A stretch of DNA of 64,000 nt from Pseudolactococcus hodotermopsidis (lineage in GTDB: Bacteria > Bacillota > Bacilli > Lactobacillales > Streptococcaceae). A program made the position numbers and the translations under genes. Below are positions 24,907 to 35,323 of the stretch, piece after piece. The notes below the pieces were generated by a model. That model saw only the letters and a list, made by a program, of their open reading frames with translations. It was not told the origin of the DNA and did not search any database. Position 1 is the first letter of the stretch, and every line of letters begins with the position of its first letter. Location: positions 1 to 64,000 of the forward strand of contig NZ_BLLI01000001.1 of assembly GCF_011170085.1 (NCBI RefSeq). Reading direction: 5' to 3'.

Positions 24907-27213
24907 ATGCGCTTTAACCACTTTTCGATTATTGATAAACCTTTTGAAGAAAAACTCGCCGATTTGCATGCGCTTGGGTTCAAGTTTGAGACACAGTTCA
25001 GCGCCAAGCGCAATCTCAAAAACTGGCTTTTGCATGCACCGATTGACTTGACGACTTTGGCGGCCAATGGTAAACAGGACGTTTTAGCATTTCTAAATTC
25101 TGATAACGATTTAACTTGGCACATCTTTTATGCGATTAGTCTGCAATTACTTGATTTTGTGGCAAATTTTGAATTTCAGCTGACAGATTCCCTTGACTTT
25201 GCGCGTTCTGTTAATCTGCCATTAGTTGATACAACTTGCGACTTATCGTCTGAAAACGTTCTATCTGCTATCTATTTACTCATGAACACTCGCCGCAAAA
25301 ATGGCATGACTTTGGTTGAACATTGGGTCTCAGAAAATCTGTTGCCGCTTGACAACTGCTACCATTTTTTCAATGATAAAACACTTGCAACTTTTGATAC
25401 CACTCAACTGATTCGCGAAGTTGTTTACGTTGAAAGTGCGGTTGACACGCAGAACCGTGGCACATACGATTTGATAAAAGTTGACATTATTCGCCCGAAA
25501 TTTGACGGTAAATTACCCGCAATCATGACCGCAAGTCCTTATCATTTCGGCACAAATGGTGTGGCAAATGATAAAAAATTGCATGATATGACCCTTACTT
25601 TAGCCGAGAAACCGCTGGGAATTATCGAGATTTCTGACACAAAACTGGCACTGAAAACTTATCCAAAAACAGAGCTACCAAACTCTGAAACGACTGAGCA
25701 TTTCACGCATACTTGGACTTACTCACTCAACGATTATTTTCTAGCGCGCGGTTTCGCCTCTATTTATGTCGCAAGCGTTGGGACACGTGGTTCTGATGGT
25801 TTCCAAACATCAGGCGATTATCAGCAGATTGCAGGTGTTACAGCGGTCATTGACTGGCTCAATGGTCGCGCTCGCGCCTTTACGTCACGTCAAAAAACGG
25901 CGCTAGTAACGGCTGATTGGGCGACTGGTCACGTTGCAATGACCGGCAAATCTTATCTCGGCACGCTGGCATATGGCGCTGCAACGACTGGTATCAGTGG
26001 ACTTGACGTCATTCTCGCCGAGGCTGGCATTACCAACTGGTATGATTATTATCGCGAAAACGGGCTCATTCGCAGTCCTGGTGGCTTTTCAGGCGAAGAT
26101 TTAGACGTTCTCGCCGAGCTGACTTATACGCGAAACCTTGATGCAGCTGATTTTTTGGCAAATAATACTGCTTACCAAAAACAGCTCGCTGATATGAGCC
26201 AGTCGCTAACTCGAAACTCAGGCGATTATAACAGTTACTGGCATGCTAGAAATTACCTACCAAATGCTGATAAAGTCAAGGCTGACGTGCTAATCGTTCA
26301 CGGCTTGCAAGACTTCAACGTGACCACTTCGCACGCTTTCAAGTTTTGGCAAGCACTTCCCAAACATGTGGTTAAACACGCCTTTTTACACCAAGGCAGT
26401 CACATTTACATGAATAATTGGCAGTCAATCGACTTTTCAGAAACGATAAATGCCTATTTCACAGCAAAATTATTAGCACGTGAGTTGACACTTGACTTGC
26501 CACCTGTTATTTGGCAAAAAAATACAGTTGCCCAATCATTTGAAAGTTTAGCAACATTTGGCGCGCATGATATTGAGAGGTTGACACTTGGTGGTGCTTG
26601 TGAAATCGCCAGTTTTGACAATCATTATTCAGCTGATTGTTTCGACAGCTATTCTCAAAATTTCCAAACTTTCAAGGCTGATTTATTTGAAAACAAAGCA
26701 AATGCAATAGTCATTGATGTGCCAATTTCTAAAAATATGCGGATAAATGGTCAGATTGTACTTGATTTACGTGTCAAAATCAACGACACCAAAGGCTTAT
26801 TATCCGCTCAAATCTTAGATTTCGGAAAGAAAAAACGTTTAAATAATGTCAGCAGCATTTTAGATATCAAGACCATTGACCGAGGTCGAAACTTCATGCT
26901 TGACGACCTGAACGAGCTGACAATGGCTGATAAGCCCTATCAAGTCGTGACCAAAGGCTTTCTCAATCTGCAAAATCGCAAGCGGCTGACCGAGCGTGTC
27001 ACCGTGCCAAAAAATGAGTGGCTGAGCGCTGAAATGCGCCTACAACCCACGATTTACGAGCTTACGAGTGGCGATACACTGCGCCTTGTGATTTATAGCA
27101 CAGACTTTGAGCATACCGTGCGCGACAATCGTGAGGTGCGCTATGAGATTGATTTGGAGAAATCACGGATTTTTGTGCCTACCCCAACTGAAAAGGAGAA
27201 AAATGACAACTAA
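24907..27213 (+). CDS. pepX: X-prolyl dipeptidyl aminopeptidase
   Basis: 768 aa, close to the 763 aa known for L. lactis. Cytoplasmic serine peptidase that cuts X-Pro dipeptides from casein-type peptides. Seen are the N-terminal dimerisation domain (MRFNHFSIIDKPFEEKLADL), the active-site segment MTGKSYLGTLAYGAATTG with the catalytic Ser near residue 349, VHGLQDFNVTTSHAF (catalytic Asp region), HQGSHIYMNNW (catalytic His) and a C-terminal beta domain (YSTDFEHTVRDNREVRYEIDL). AAAGGAGATTTT is the ribosome site. It overlaps the traX-like gene by 11 nt. Confidence 0.97.
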   Translation: MRFNHFSIIDKPFEEKLADLHALGFKFETQFSAKRNLKNWLLHAPIDLTTLAANGKQDVLAFLNSDNDLTWHIFYAISLQLLDFVANFEFQLTDSLDFARSVNLPLVDTTCDLSSENVLSAIYLLMNTRRKNGMTLVEHWVSENLLPLDNCYHFFNDKTLATFDTTQLIREVVYVESAVDTQNRGTYDLIKVDIIRPKFDGKLPAIMTASPYHFGTNGVANDKKLHDMTLTLAEKPLGIIEISDTKLALKTYPKTELPNSETTEHFTHTWTYSLNDYFLARGFASIYVASVGTRGSDGFQTSGDYQQIAGVTAVIDWLNGRARAFTSRQKTALVTADWATGHVAMTGKSYLGTLAYGAATTGISGLDVILAEAGITNWYDYYRENGLIRSPGGFSGEDLDVLAELTYTRNLDAADFLANNTAYQKQLADMSQSLTRNSGDYNSYWHARNYLPNADKVKADVLIVHGLQDFNVTTSHAFKFWQALPKHVVKHAFLHQGSHIYMNNWQSIDFSETINAYFTAKLLARELTLDLPPVIWQKNTVAQSFESLATFGAHDIERLTLGGACEIASFDNHYSADCFDSYSQNFQTFKADLFENKANAIVIDVPISKNMRINGQIVLDLRVKINDTKGLLSAQILDFGKKKRLNNVSSILDIKTIDRGRNFMLDDLNELTMADKPYQVVTKGFLNLQNRKRLTERVTVPKNEWLSAEMRLQPTIYELTSGDTLRLVIYSTDFEHTVRDNREVRYEIDLEKSRIFVPTPTEKEKNDN

Positions 27214-27913
27214 ACCCACTTACAAACTTAACGCCTACACCCTAAAAATCATCGCGATTATCGCCATGACCTCCGACCATATCGGCAACGTTTTTGAAGA
27301 TCAGCTACCACTTATCGCACGCATGATTCTCTTTGCCCCAGGCGGTATGACCTTTCCAATCATGGCATTTCTACTAACCGAAGGCTATCGGCATACACAT
27401 GATGTCAAAAAATACGGTCAAAGATTACTAATTTTTGCCTTGGTGGCACTCATACCATTTATTTTAGTAGCCGAGCTACCTATGCTAAATGTTCTATTTA
27501 CCTTGCTATTTGGCTTGATTGTGATTTACTTGTATGACCACATGAACAACCGAGTGGGCTTTTGGTTCGCATTTATAGGTATCACATTACTAACATCATT
27601 TTGTGATTGGCCACTTATGGGCGTACCCATGATTTTATGCTATCACACTATCAAAACTCCCGTCAAACGTGTCGCCCTCCCACTCCTCTTTCCCTTAATC
27701 TTAACATCACTTGTCCTTTTAGTAGATATAAATTCAGGTCAAACGCTACTAACATTAATGCCTAACATTCTCTACACCCTTATCGGTTGTACAGCAACAA
27801 TTCCTTTACTACTCAATTACAATGGCGAGCGTGGCAAGTCCATGAAATACTTCTTCTACACTTATTATCCCGCACATTTGCTGATTTTAGTGGTCATTCG
27901 TACTTTACTCTAA
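27203..27913 (+). CDS. TraX-family membrane protein
   Basis: 236 aa from the ATG at 27203 (AAAAGGAGAAAA upstream), overlapping the pepX end by 11 nt. About seven hydrophobic helices. The N-terminal AYTLKIIAIIAMTSDHIGNV and PIMAFLLTEGYRHTHDVKKYG match the TraX family, whose plasmid founder acetylates F-pilin; chromosomal members in lactic acid bacteria have no known role. Probably cotranscribed with pepX. Confidence 0.85.
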   Translation: MTTKPTYKLNAYTLKIIAIIAMTSDHIGNVFEDQLPLIARMILFAPGGMTFPIMAFLLTEGYRHTHDVKKYGQRLLIFALVALIPFILVAELPMLNVLFTLLFGLIVIYLYDHMNNRVGFWFAFIGITLLTSFCDWPLMGVPMILCYHTIKTPVKRVALPLLFPLILTSLVLLVDINSGQTLLTLMPNILYTLIGCTATIPLLLNYNGERGKSMKYFFYTYYPAHLLILVVIRTLL

Positions 27914-27920
27914 CTGTTTG

Positions 27921-27962
27921 AAAACGCCTTAATCTATGTAGATTAGGGCGTTTTTACGTGGT
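27921..27962. terminator. Bidirectional terminator resembling a T-box terminator
   Basis: AACGCCTTAATCTA pairs with TAGATTAGGGCGTT, with T-runs on both sides; it serves both traX (plus) and the AbiLii-like gene (minus). The 42 bases are strikingly like the T-box terminator at 36207-36250: both contain GATTAGGGCG and then ACGTGGT with the same spacing. It may be a relic of a T-box leader. Confidence 0.7.
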
Positions 27963-28499
27963 GGTCTGTTCCAAAATTGCTTCAATGACAGCTACCAAAC
28001 TTGTACACTCACTCTTGAAATTTACCTGTCTTATATCCTTTGAGTTATCAATAGCTGTTTGATAATTTCTAGCCAAATCAGAAATTTTAAAATGTCCTTT
28101 CTTATATTCTGGAAAATGCTTTTTTAACTTATCATCAACAGAACCATTATTGGCATTTAAAGATTCATAGTGCGCTAAAAGCCACAATTCAAATTTGGGA
28201 TTAGAAAATCCTATCTGATAGGTATGATGTAGCCGATTAATTTTATTAAATTGCTCTAATGTCAAATCGTCCTTATCAAAAATAAAAGCAATTTTAGCAA
28301 ATTTTTCGAGTTCAACTTTCTTTTTCTTTGTCGGTTCTAACAATATTTTGAGCAGATTATCTAAACCCTTACAGTCTTCAATATCAAGTTTGTAAGCTGA
28401 ACTCCTAAATTCATCAAGTTGCTTTAAAGCACCAAAATAAAGCACTTCACTTTTTCCCTCAACATAAATCTTAAAAATCTTCTTTTTGGGTCTAGGCAT
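27954..28499 (-). CDS. RloB/AbiLii-like defence protein
   Basis: About 181 aa. RloB family: the N-terminal IFKIYVEGKSEVLYF with the acidic E-G-x-x-E motif (about 9-23) and IAFIFDKDD (about 85-93) make up a TOPRIM-like nuclease site; PKFELWLLAHYE is also conserved. The pair with the ATPase upstream corresponds to the lactococcal abortive-infection system AbiL (AbiLi plus AbiLii), also called RloAB. The start at 28499 overlaps the ATPase gene by 8 nt and has AGGTGA as ribosome site. The last codons (T-T-T-stop) lie in the T-box-like terminator. Confidence 0.85.
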   Translation of the reverse strand: MPRPKKKIFKIYVEGKSEVLYFGALKQLDEFRSSAYKLDIEDCKGLDNLLKILLEPTKKKKVELEKFAKIAFIFDKDDLTLEQFNKINRLHHTYQIGFSNPKFELWLLAHYESLNANNGSVDDKLKKHFPEYKKGHFKISDLARNYQTAIDNSKDIRQVNFKSECTSLVAVIEAILEQTTT

Positions 28500-29715
28500 T
28501 ATTTTCACCTAGCAAAGCAAGAAGCCCCGCCTCATTTACAACTTGACTAGCACCATATAGCTCATTCTCATATTTTTTAGAATAATTGGCATCTTTTCGA
28601 GTCTTATCCTCCTCAAAATCAGATAACTTGAAAATCTCACTCTCTCCAGCATTATTTTTTTCCACAAAATAGATTTGATGTTTTTTCAATAAATTCATCA
28701 TCTCACTATTATGTGTTATACCAATAAACTGGATATGATTATTGTCACTATTTAGTAGATTAACAATACTCTCTGCTAATTTTTTATGCAGCGACTGACC
28801 AAATTCATCACTTAAAATCAGATGTTCATGCTTATGTTGCGCATTAAAAACTGCCATAATAAAATTAAAATATTGAATTGTCCCAAGGCTTTCATTATTG
28901 AGATGAATCTTATACTTGTTGCCTTGATTTTCATGTACCAAAAACACCTGCAATATTTTTGGGAATTCGGTTACTGGTTCGACGCTTTGAATCTCTTCAT
29001 TAACTTGCTTGATATTTAATCCCCTTGATGGACGCAGTACTTCTTCAATTTCAATGTCAACAACGTTAAAATCAGCAAATTTCAGTGCATACAATATCTT
29101 TTCTTTAAAGTCATTATCTTCCTTAATTTTCAAAGCAAGATTCTCTTTATTGCCATAACGAACATCATAAAACCACGAAAATGCCTCTTTGCTAATAGCA
29201 TCATTATTACTTTGTGCAAAAAATAAAGCTGTGGTAGTTGGTCGAATTGTTTTAAGAAATCGCGTGTCAGATAATAAGTCTGGCATTGTTATAAAATCTT
29301 GACCTTTACGTTCGATAACCACAACATCATCTTTAGTCAATTTCTCAAACACAATTTCTGTTTTTTTATATTCTAATGTATAAATATAAACAGAATTATT
29401 TTTGATAAATTTAATTTCAAATCTCGTATTTTCTTGATTTCTCGCAAAAGTATCTACTGGTAAACCTTGCACATCACTCATAGTAGGCTGCAAAATCATA
29501 CCACTAAAAAACAAAAAGGCTTTAAAAATATTTGACTTACCACTAGCATTTCCGCCAAAAATAAAAGCATTTTTAAGCACACGAATATTTCCTTGTTTAG
29601 TATTAATTTCAAAACGTCGCGCCACATCTATCTTTGTATTTTCAGGCATTTGAAAAGAAATATTGACCATTTCTTTAAAAGAACGAAAATTTTTGATTTT
29701 CATTGATAATAACAT
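28492..29715 (-). CDS. AAA ATPase, AbiLi/RloA-like defence protein
   Basis: 407 aa. AAA_21/RecF-like ATPase: the N-terminal LLSMKIKNFRSFKEMVNISF, Walker A FGGNASGKSNIFKAFLFF (about 53-70), and the C-terminal HLILSDEFGQSLHKKLAES with Walker B (about 306-324), followed by IQFIGITHNSEMM. Partner of the RloB-like protein. Known AbiL systems abort phage development. The AT-rich composition differs from pepX and valS beside it, fitting a transferred defence module. Confidence 0.87.
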   Translation of the reverse strand: MLLSMKIKNFRSFKEMVNISFQMPENTKIDVARRFEINTKQGNIRVLKNAFIFGGNASGKSNIFKAFLFFSGMILQPTMSDVQGLPVDTFARNQENTRFEIKFIKNNSVYIYTLEYKKTEIVFEKLTKDDVVVIERKGQDFITMPDLLSDTRFLKTIRPTTTALFFAQSNNDAISKEAFSWFYDVRYGNKENLALKIKEDNDFKEKILYALKFADFNVVDIEIEEVLRPSRGLNIKQVNEEIQSVEPVTEFPKILQVFLVHENQGNKYKIHLNNESLGTIQYFNFIMAVFNAQHKHEHLILSDEFGQSLHKKLAESIVNLLNSDNNHIQFIGITHNSEMMNLLKKHQIYFVEKNNAGESEIFKLSDFEEDKTRKDANYSKKYENELYGASQVVNEAGLLALLGENNA

Positions 29716-29821
29716 ATCACACCAATATCCTTAAAAACATTTTTTTGTATATAAGCATATTGTAGCATACTTGAAAGTAAATGTCATCTCAAAAATTTTT
29801 TTCTTACCTGTCATATTTAAC

Positions 29822-29851
29822 AAAAAAAGCCGAAACAACTTCCGACTTTTT
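29822..29851 (-). terminator. Terminator after valS
   Basis: Minus-strand AAAAGTCGGAAGTTGTTTCGG then CTTTTTTTG, just after the valS stop. Confidence 0.7.
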
Positions 29852-29856
29852 CAAGC

Positions 29857-32523
29857 TCACAATTTCTCAAGCTCAGCAATTCGAGCTTGCGTAGTTTCAA
29901 ATTTTGCTTGATAATCAAGCTGTTTCGCCTTTTCTTTTGCGACAACCTCGGCTTTTGCGTTAGCCACAAACTTCTCATTTGACAGCTTGCGCGTTACCAT
30001 GTCTAGCTCTTTTTGCCATTTGGCGAGTTCTTTGGTCAGGCGCGCAATTTCGTCTGTGATGTTAATCAAACCAGCGAGTGGCAAGAAAATATCAACATTT
30101 GTTAAAACAGCCGTCATTGCTTGCGCTGGCGCAATGGTATCAGCACCAATTTCAAGCGTTTCTGGATTAGTAAAACGGGTCAAATAATTACGATTTTCCT
30201 TGAGAAAAGCCTCAATTTCAGCATTTTCCGTCTTGATAAGAATCGGCACAGCCTTACTCGGCGCAGTATTGACCTCAGCGCGAATATTACGGACTGATTT
30301 GATAATCTCTTTTAGCACCTCAACACCACGAACCGCCACGTCATCTGTCATTTCTTTTCTAACCACTGGATATTTGGCAACAACGAGACTACCAGCAAGC
30401 AAACCAAGATTTTCAGAAATTTCTTCTGTCACAAACGGCATAATTGGATGGAGTAGCCGCAAAATCTGGTCAAGCACATAAACAAGCACACTACGCGTCA
30501 CGTCTTTCTCCGCCTCATCTTCGCCATAAAGCACTTCTTTGGTCAGCTCAACATACCAGTTGGCAAAATCCTCCCAGATAAAGTTATAAAGACTACGCCC
30601 CGCCTCGCCAAATTCGAATTTATCAAAATTTTTGGTTACATTTTCAATCGTTTCGTTAAGTTTCGTGAGAATCCAACGGTCAGTCACATTGCCAACCGCC
30701 TTAGCCGCAACCTTGTCAATCGTTGCCAAAGTCGTCTCAGCTGTTAGATTTTCCTTGTTCATGATAATATAACGCGAAATGTTCCAAATTTTGTTAATGA
30801 AATTCCACGCAGCATCCATTTTCTCATAGGAGAAACGTACGTCTTGACCAGGTGCAGAACCATTTGATAAGAACCAACGCAACGCATCCGCACCATATTT
30901 TTCAATCACATCCATCGGATCAATCCCATTGCCGAGCGACTTAGACATCTTGCGCCCTTCTTCATCACGAATCAGCCCATGAATCAGCACATTTTTAAAG
31001 GGACGCTCGCCTGTAAACTCCAAACTTTGAAAAATCATGCGACTTACCCAGAAAAAGATGATGTCGTAGCCAGTGACAAGGGTTGACGTCGGAAAATAAC
31101 GTTTGAAATCAGCCGCATTTTCATCAGGCCAGCCCATCGTCGAAAAAGGCCATAAAGCCGATGAGAACCACGTATCCAGCACGTCAGAATCCTGTGTCCA
31201 ACCGTCCCCCTCGGGCGCTGTTTCACCCACATACATCTCGCCGTCTGCGTTGTACCATGCGGGAATCTGATGTCCCCACCAAAGTTGGCGCGAAATGACC
31301 CAGTCATGCACATTTTCCATCCACTGCGTAAAGGTCTCATTGAAACGCGGCGGGAAAAATTCAACTGCCTGTTCTGTTTTTTGATTGTCAATCGCATTTT
31401 TGGACAACTCGTCCATTTTCACGAACCATTGCGTTGACAGACGTGGCTCAACGACAGCACCCGAACGCTCAGAATGCCCAACACTGTGAACCATTTTCTC
31501 GATTTTGACAAGTTGCCCCAAGTCATCAAGCTGAGTCACAATCTGCTTGCGTGCCTCAAAACGATCCAGATTGGCAAAATCAGCCGCAAGGTCATTCATC
31601 GTCCCGTCATCATTCATGACGTTAATCATTGACAGATTGTGACCTTGCGCATTGAGCCGTTCAACCACGTCAAAGTCGTTTGGGTCATGCGCTGGCGTGA
31701 TTTTGACGACACCCGTCCCTTTTGTCATGTCAGCATGTTCATCAGTCAAGACTGGAATCTCACGATTGACAAAAGGCACAATGACCGTTTTCCCAACAAT
31801 CGACTTGTAACGTTCGTCTTTAGCATTGACAATAACCGCCACATCGCCAAGCAAAGTTTCTGGACGCGTTGTCGCAATTTCAACCGAACCCGAGCCGTCC
31901 GCAAGCGGATAAGTGATGTGATAAAAAGCACCCTCAACCTCTTTGTGAATAACCTCAATATCGCTCAAAGCCGTGCGAGCAACGGGATCCCAGTTGATGA
32001 TGAACTCCCCCCGATAGATAAAACCTTTCTCATAAAGTTTGACAAAAACTTTTTTGACCGCCTTCGACAGCCCCTCATCCAACGTGAAACGCTCGCGTGA
32101 ATAATCAAGCGACAGCCCCATTTTGCTCCACTGCTCCTTGATAGTGGCTGCATACTCGTCTTTCCATTCCCAAACTTTTTCTAGGAATTTCGCACGCCCA
32201 AGGTCATAGCGAGAAATGCCTTGTTCACGCAAACGTTCTTCGACTTTAGCTTGAGTTGCAATCCCCGCATGGTCCATGCCGGGCAGCCACAAAGTATCAT
32301 AGCCTTGCATGCGTTTAGCACGGATAATGATGTCTTGGAGCGTTGTATCCCAAGCATGTCCAAGGTGGAGTTTACCTGTCACATTTGGTGGTGGGATGAC
32401 AATACTGTACGGTTCAGCATCTGGATTGCCAGATGGCTTGAAAACATCCGCCGCTAACCACTTTTCGTAACGACCGTTTTCTACTTCTGTTGGGTTGAAT
32501 TTTGTTGATAGTTGGTTTGTCAT
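29857..32523 (-). CDS. valS: Valyl-tRNA synthetase
   Basis: 888 aa, class I synthetase of normal length. HIGH motif is [20 protein letters not shown] (HLGH, about 47-66); KMSKS is in [14 protein letters not shown] (about 524-537). The CP1 editing domain ([13 protein letters not shown], about 218-230) and a C-terminal coiled coil ([16 protein letters not shown]) are present. No T-box leader lies directly upstream, but one is found 3.7 kb further upstream on the same strand, beyond restriction and ATPase genes that look inserted. Confidence 0.98.
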   Translation of the reverse strand: MTNQLSTKFNPTEVENGRYEKWLAADVFKPSGNPDAEPYSIVIPPPNVTGKLHLGHAWDTTLQDIIIRAKRMQGYDTLWLPGMDHAGIATQAKVEERLREQGISRYDLGRAKFLEKVWEWKDEYAATIKEQWSKMGLSLDYSRERFTLDEGLSKAVKKVFVKLYEKGFIYRGEFIINWDPVARTALSDIEVIHKEVEGAFYHITYPLADGSGSVEIATTRPETLLGDVAVIVNAKDERYKSIVGKTVIVPFVNREIPVLTDEHADMTKGTGVVKITPAHDPNDFDVVERLNAQGHNLSMINVMNDDGTMNDLAADFANLDRFEARKQIVTQLDDLGQLVKIEKMVHSVGHSERSGAVVEPRLSTQWFVKMDELSKNAIDNQKTEQAVEFFPPRFNETFTQWMENVHDWVISRQLWWGHQIPAWYNADGEMYVGETAPEGDGWTQDSDVLDTWFSSALWPFSTMGWPDENAADFKRYFPTSTLVTGYDIIFFWVSRMIFQSLEFTGERPFKNVLIHGLIRDEEGRKMSKSLGNGIDPMDVIEKYGADALRWFLSNGSAPGQDVRFSYEKMDAAWNFINKIWNISRYIIMNKENLTAETTLATIDKVAAKAVGNVTDRWILTKLNETIENVTKNFDKFEFGEAGRSLYNFIWEDFANWYVELTKEVLYGEDEAEKDVTRSVLVYVLDQILRLLHPIMPFVTEEISENLGLLAGSLVVAKYPVVRKEMTDDVAVRGVEVLKEIIKSVRNIRAEVNTAPSKAVPILIKTENAEIEAFLKENRNYLTRFTNPETLEIGADTIAPAQAMTAVLTNVDIFLPLAGLINITDEIARLTKELAKWQKELDMVTRKLSNEKFVANAKAEVVAKEKAKQLDYQAKFETTQARIAELEKL

Positions 32524-32558
32524 GTTTTTTTCCTTTTGTCTTAAATATCAATTACTAG

Positions 32559-33083
32559 TTAAGATAATATATCCTTATCTAAAATTTCTTTTGTTGCTAC
32601 GACTTCTTTTTGAGTCCATTCGGCTAATTTTTTGATGACTTGTTTTTGTATGATTTTGATGTAACGTGCCATGAAATCATAGTCTGGTTTGTTATTTTTT
32701 GTTGAAAGTTTAATTATTGTATTCTTCAATACAATTTTTGTAGCCTTTGCATTATATGAAAAACGCTCTCTTATAGCTTTATCAATTGCAGAAATTACAT
32801 AAAATCCTGTTAATTTATTCAACCATTCTGCTTGCAAAACACTTGTTGCTCCATGACCATCCTTTAAATAGAATGGCGTATCTAAATATACAATATTTTG
32901 ATTATTTGAATGTATCAAAATCGTAGGTTTATTCTTCTTATTGTTTAAAAGATTTTTTTCTAAATCAAAATAGCCTATAATTCCTTTATTAATGGTTGCC
33001 TGACCATAAAATGGATATTTCTTTTTATCTGAAATAGACAGCTCATTTAATTTTAAAGGATTAATTTCCATCTTAGGTTGCAA
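32559..33083 (-). pseudogene. Restriction-modification specificity-domain fragment (C-terminal)
   Basis: 174 aa in frame. The sequence YLDTPFYLKDGHGATSVLQA, FYVISAIDKAIRERFSYNAK and KPDYDFMARYIKIIQKQVIK looks like the C-terminal part of a DNA-recognition (HsdS-like) domain as found in BcgI-like type IIB or type I systems. It has no convincing start or ribosome site, and just upstream (about 33104-33300) another reading frame encodes [20 protein letters not shown] and [13 protein letters not shown], the preceding part of the same domain. So the gene is broken into pieces. Confidence 0.6.
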
Positions 33084-33300
33084 CTTGTGTCGCTGAAATT
33101 ATCATCCTAGCAATTTTTTTATTAAAATTTTTAAATTTCGGTTTCGGATTTTGTATATGTGAATAACCTATGAAATTTTTCTTGATAGAACATCGTCTCA
33201 GCACCAATTGTTGTATCAGAAACAGTTAAAACGTTCCCTTTATTTAAAGCCTTTAACTTTGAATACCCCATAATTTCATTCTCAGTTGAAGAATTTGAAG

Positions 33301-33702
33301 TCAACGGAGTTTTTCCATATATATCCCAGATGAAATCATATTTCTAGCGTAATACAACGCACCATTGACAGCATTCCCAGCAATAAATACATCATCAAAT
33401 CTTATGCCATCTTTATTTTCCGCAATCAACTTAGCATGCTTAATCTTGTTTTCAATAATTACTGGTAAAATTATTTTTTGACGATCAGCTAGACGATATT
33501 TTTCTGTATGAAAATCAGGTTTTCCAAAATTCGTTTTTTTAGCTGTTTTCGCTGACCCCCTCAAACTTTCTCTCATTTTAAGACTCATATTTGATTCAGT
33601 GAAAAAATCACGATCACGCACCAAACCAAGTTTTTCTAACTGCGAATTAACCCAATTATTCACTGAATCTTCATTTTTCCATTGAGGAATTTTTTTAGTC
33701 AT
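33301..33702 (-). pseudogene. Restriction-modification enzyme, N-terminal fragment
   Basis: 133 aa with a GGAG ribosome site. The sequence NFGKPDFHTEKYRLADRQ then LPVIIENKIKHAKLI (PD...EN K, a PD-(D/E)XK-type nuclease site, about 72-105) and [17 protein letters not shown] is typical of the N-terminus of combined restriction-methylation proteins of the type I/IIB kind. The frame stops at 33301, and in the next frame [12 protein letters not shown] continues into a specificity domain, so the whole methylase core appears to be deleted. Not functional as a methyltransferase. Confidence 0.6.
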
Positions 33703-33753
33703 TGCTTAGCTCCTTAAGATAAATTCTTTTATAACACCATTCAATAACTCAAA

Positions 33754-34974
33754 TTACCAATCCTCACGCAACAAAAACTCCTCAACACGCAAATGTTCGA
33801 TTCCCTCACGTGGTTGCAGGACCAAGTCCATTGATAAGACAATTTTCCGATAATTATCTGCTAATTTTAATAGGGAACGAAATTCTCGTTCAATTGTTTT
33901 AGAAGCATTTAAAAGATAAGTAACTTGCAAATATATTTTTTGGCCTTCTTTTTCAATCACAAAATCAATCTCATAATCTCCCACATAACCAATTGTAACA
34001 GCATAACCACGACGGAACGCTTCAAGTGCCACAATATTTTCTAAAATCATCTGAATTTCAGTTTCATTATCATGTAAAAGCGTTTCGCGTAGACCGTGAT
34101 CGACAACGTAATATTTGGCATTTGTTTGAAAGATTTTCTTTCCTTTCAAATCATTTCTAGCCAGCGGATAAAACAGTAGCGCATCAACACAATACTTCAA
34201 ATAATTTAAAAGCGTATCCACTTTGACATTTCTACCTTGACTTTTCAAATATTTTGAAATGCTAGTTGCACTAAAAATTTGTCCTGTATTGGCTAAAGCA
34301 AATCGAATCACACGCTCTAAAAGTGCTACATCACGAATACTATTTCTTTCGATAATATCTTTCAAAACAACTGAATGGTAAATATCTTTTAAATAATTTT
34401 CTTTGATTTGAAGGGGCAGATTTTGCGTGACGACAAAAGGCATCCCACCCTCACGAATGTAGGCTAAAAAATAATCAGAAATCCCCTTACTTTCCCCCAA
34501 CTCTTCTTTTGCAGAAATATATTCCTTAAAACTAAAAGGATAGACAAAAAATTGAATATAGCGCCCAGCAAGATAAGTTGCTAGTTCACCTGAAAGTAAA
34601 TTTGAATTTGAACCTGTGATATAAATATCAACATTCTCCGATACACGTAAGGAATTGATGACTTGCTCAAACCCTGTCACTTCCTGTATTTCATCTAAAA
34701 ACAAGTAGGCTTTTCCATTGATAGCAGCGATTTTTTCCTTTAAAAAGTCATGTAATTGTTTCGGGTCACGATAATCATAATAAAAGAAATCTTCAAAATT
34801 TATCTTAATAAATTGCGATTCCGCTCGGCCATTTTCAAGCAAATAATCTTGAATTAACTTTAATAATATTGACTTTCCTGAACGCCTAAAGCCCACAATG
34901 ACTTTAATGATGTCTTTATCAATCACAGGGATAATCTGTTTTAAATATAGCGGTCGATTAATCATATCCTTCAC
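33754..34974 (-). CDS. DUF4143-type AAA ATPase
   Basis: 406 aa. Walker A VGFRRSGKSILLKLIQDYL (about 27-45), Walker B AYLFLDEIQEVTGFEQV (about 89-105), sensor YITGSNSNLL, then a winged-helix-like part and the C-terminal DUF4143 domain with IDFVIEKEGQKIYLQVTY, which resembles a PD-(D/E)XK nuclease site. Proteins of this class are common in variable and defence regions; function unknown. The start is GTG at 34974 with AAGGAG four bases upstream. TATAAT about 30 nt upstream is a possible promoter. Confidence 0.85.
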   Translation of the reverse strand: MKDMINRPLYLKQIIPVIDKDIIKVIVGFRRSGKSILLKLIQDYLLENGRAESQFIKINFEDFFYYDYRDPKQLHDFLKEKIAAINGKAYLFLDEIQEVTGFEQVINSLRVSENVDIYITGSNSNLLSGELATYLAGRYIQFFVYPFSFKEYISAKEELGESKGISDYFLAYIREGGMPFVVTQNLPLQIKENYLKDIYHSVVLKDIIERNSIRDVALLERVIRFALANTGQIFSATSISKYLKSQGRNVKVDTLLNYLKYCVDALLFYPLARNDLKGKKIFQTNAKYYVVDHGLRETLLHDNETEIQMILENIVALEAFRRGYAVTIGYVGDYEIDFVIEKEGQKIYLQVTYLLNASKTIEREFRSLLKLADNYRKIVLSMDLVLQPREGIEHLRVEEFLLREDW

Positions 34975-35079
34975 TAAACTCCTTATAAGGGAATTATATC
35001 ATTTTTTTGCATATTTTTCCATTATAAAGGAAATTTTCATCTTCACTCGTTAATTTTTAAGATTCTTCGATTTATGTTA

Positions 35080-35272
35080 AGGGCATCTCTAAAAACTCAG
35101 ATTGCCCAAATCCTGCGTCAATCCTCCTAGCCTTGTGGCTGCGATTACTCGCCACAGAAAGTGTATGTGCTTTACCTGTGACGAGCATTGCGCAGTCACA
35201 AGCCGTCGTCGAATTTTCTTGCGGTTAAAAAATCTATCTAAAATTTGGTCAAGCAGTTTTTAGAGTTGCCCT
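35080..35272. mobile_element. MITE-like inverted-repeat element, copy 2
   Basis: 193 bp. Starts AGGGCATCTCTAAAAACT and ends AGTTTTTAGAGTTGCCCT, with TA on both sides (2-bp target duplication). The interior is itself a long imperfect palindrome: CTTGTGGCTGCGATTACTCG pairs with the CGAGCATTGCGCAGTCACAAG arm, so the whole element can fold as one hairpin. No coding capacity. It lies between the hypothetical gene at 35324 and the ATPase gene at 33754; with its flanks it fills the roughly 350-bp gap. Confidence 0.8.
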
Positions 35273-35323
35273 TAATTTCATAAAATTAACAACATTACAA
35301 ACTATTTTTCATAGACTGAAATA

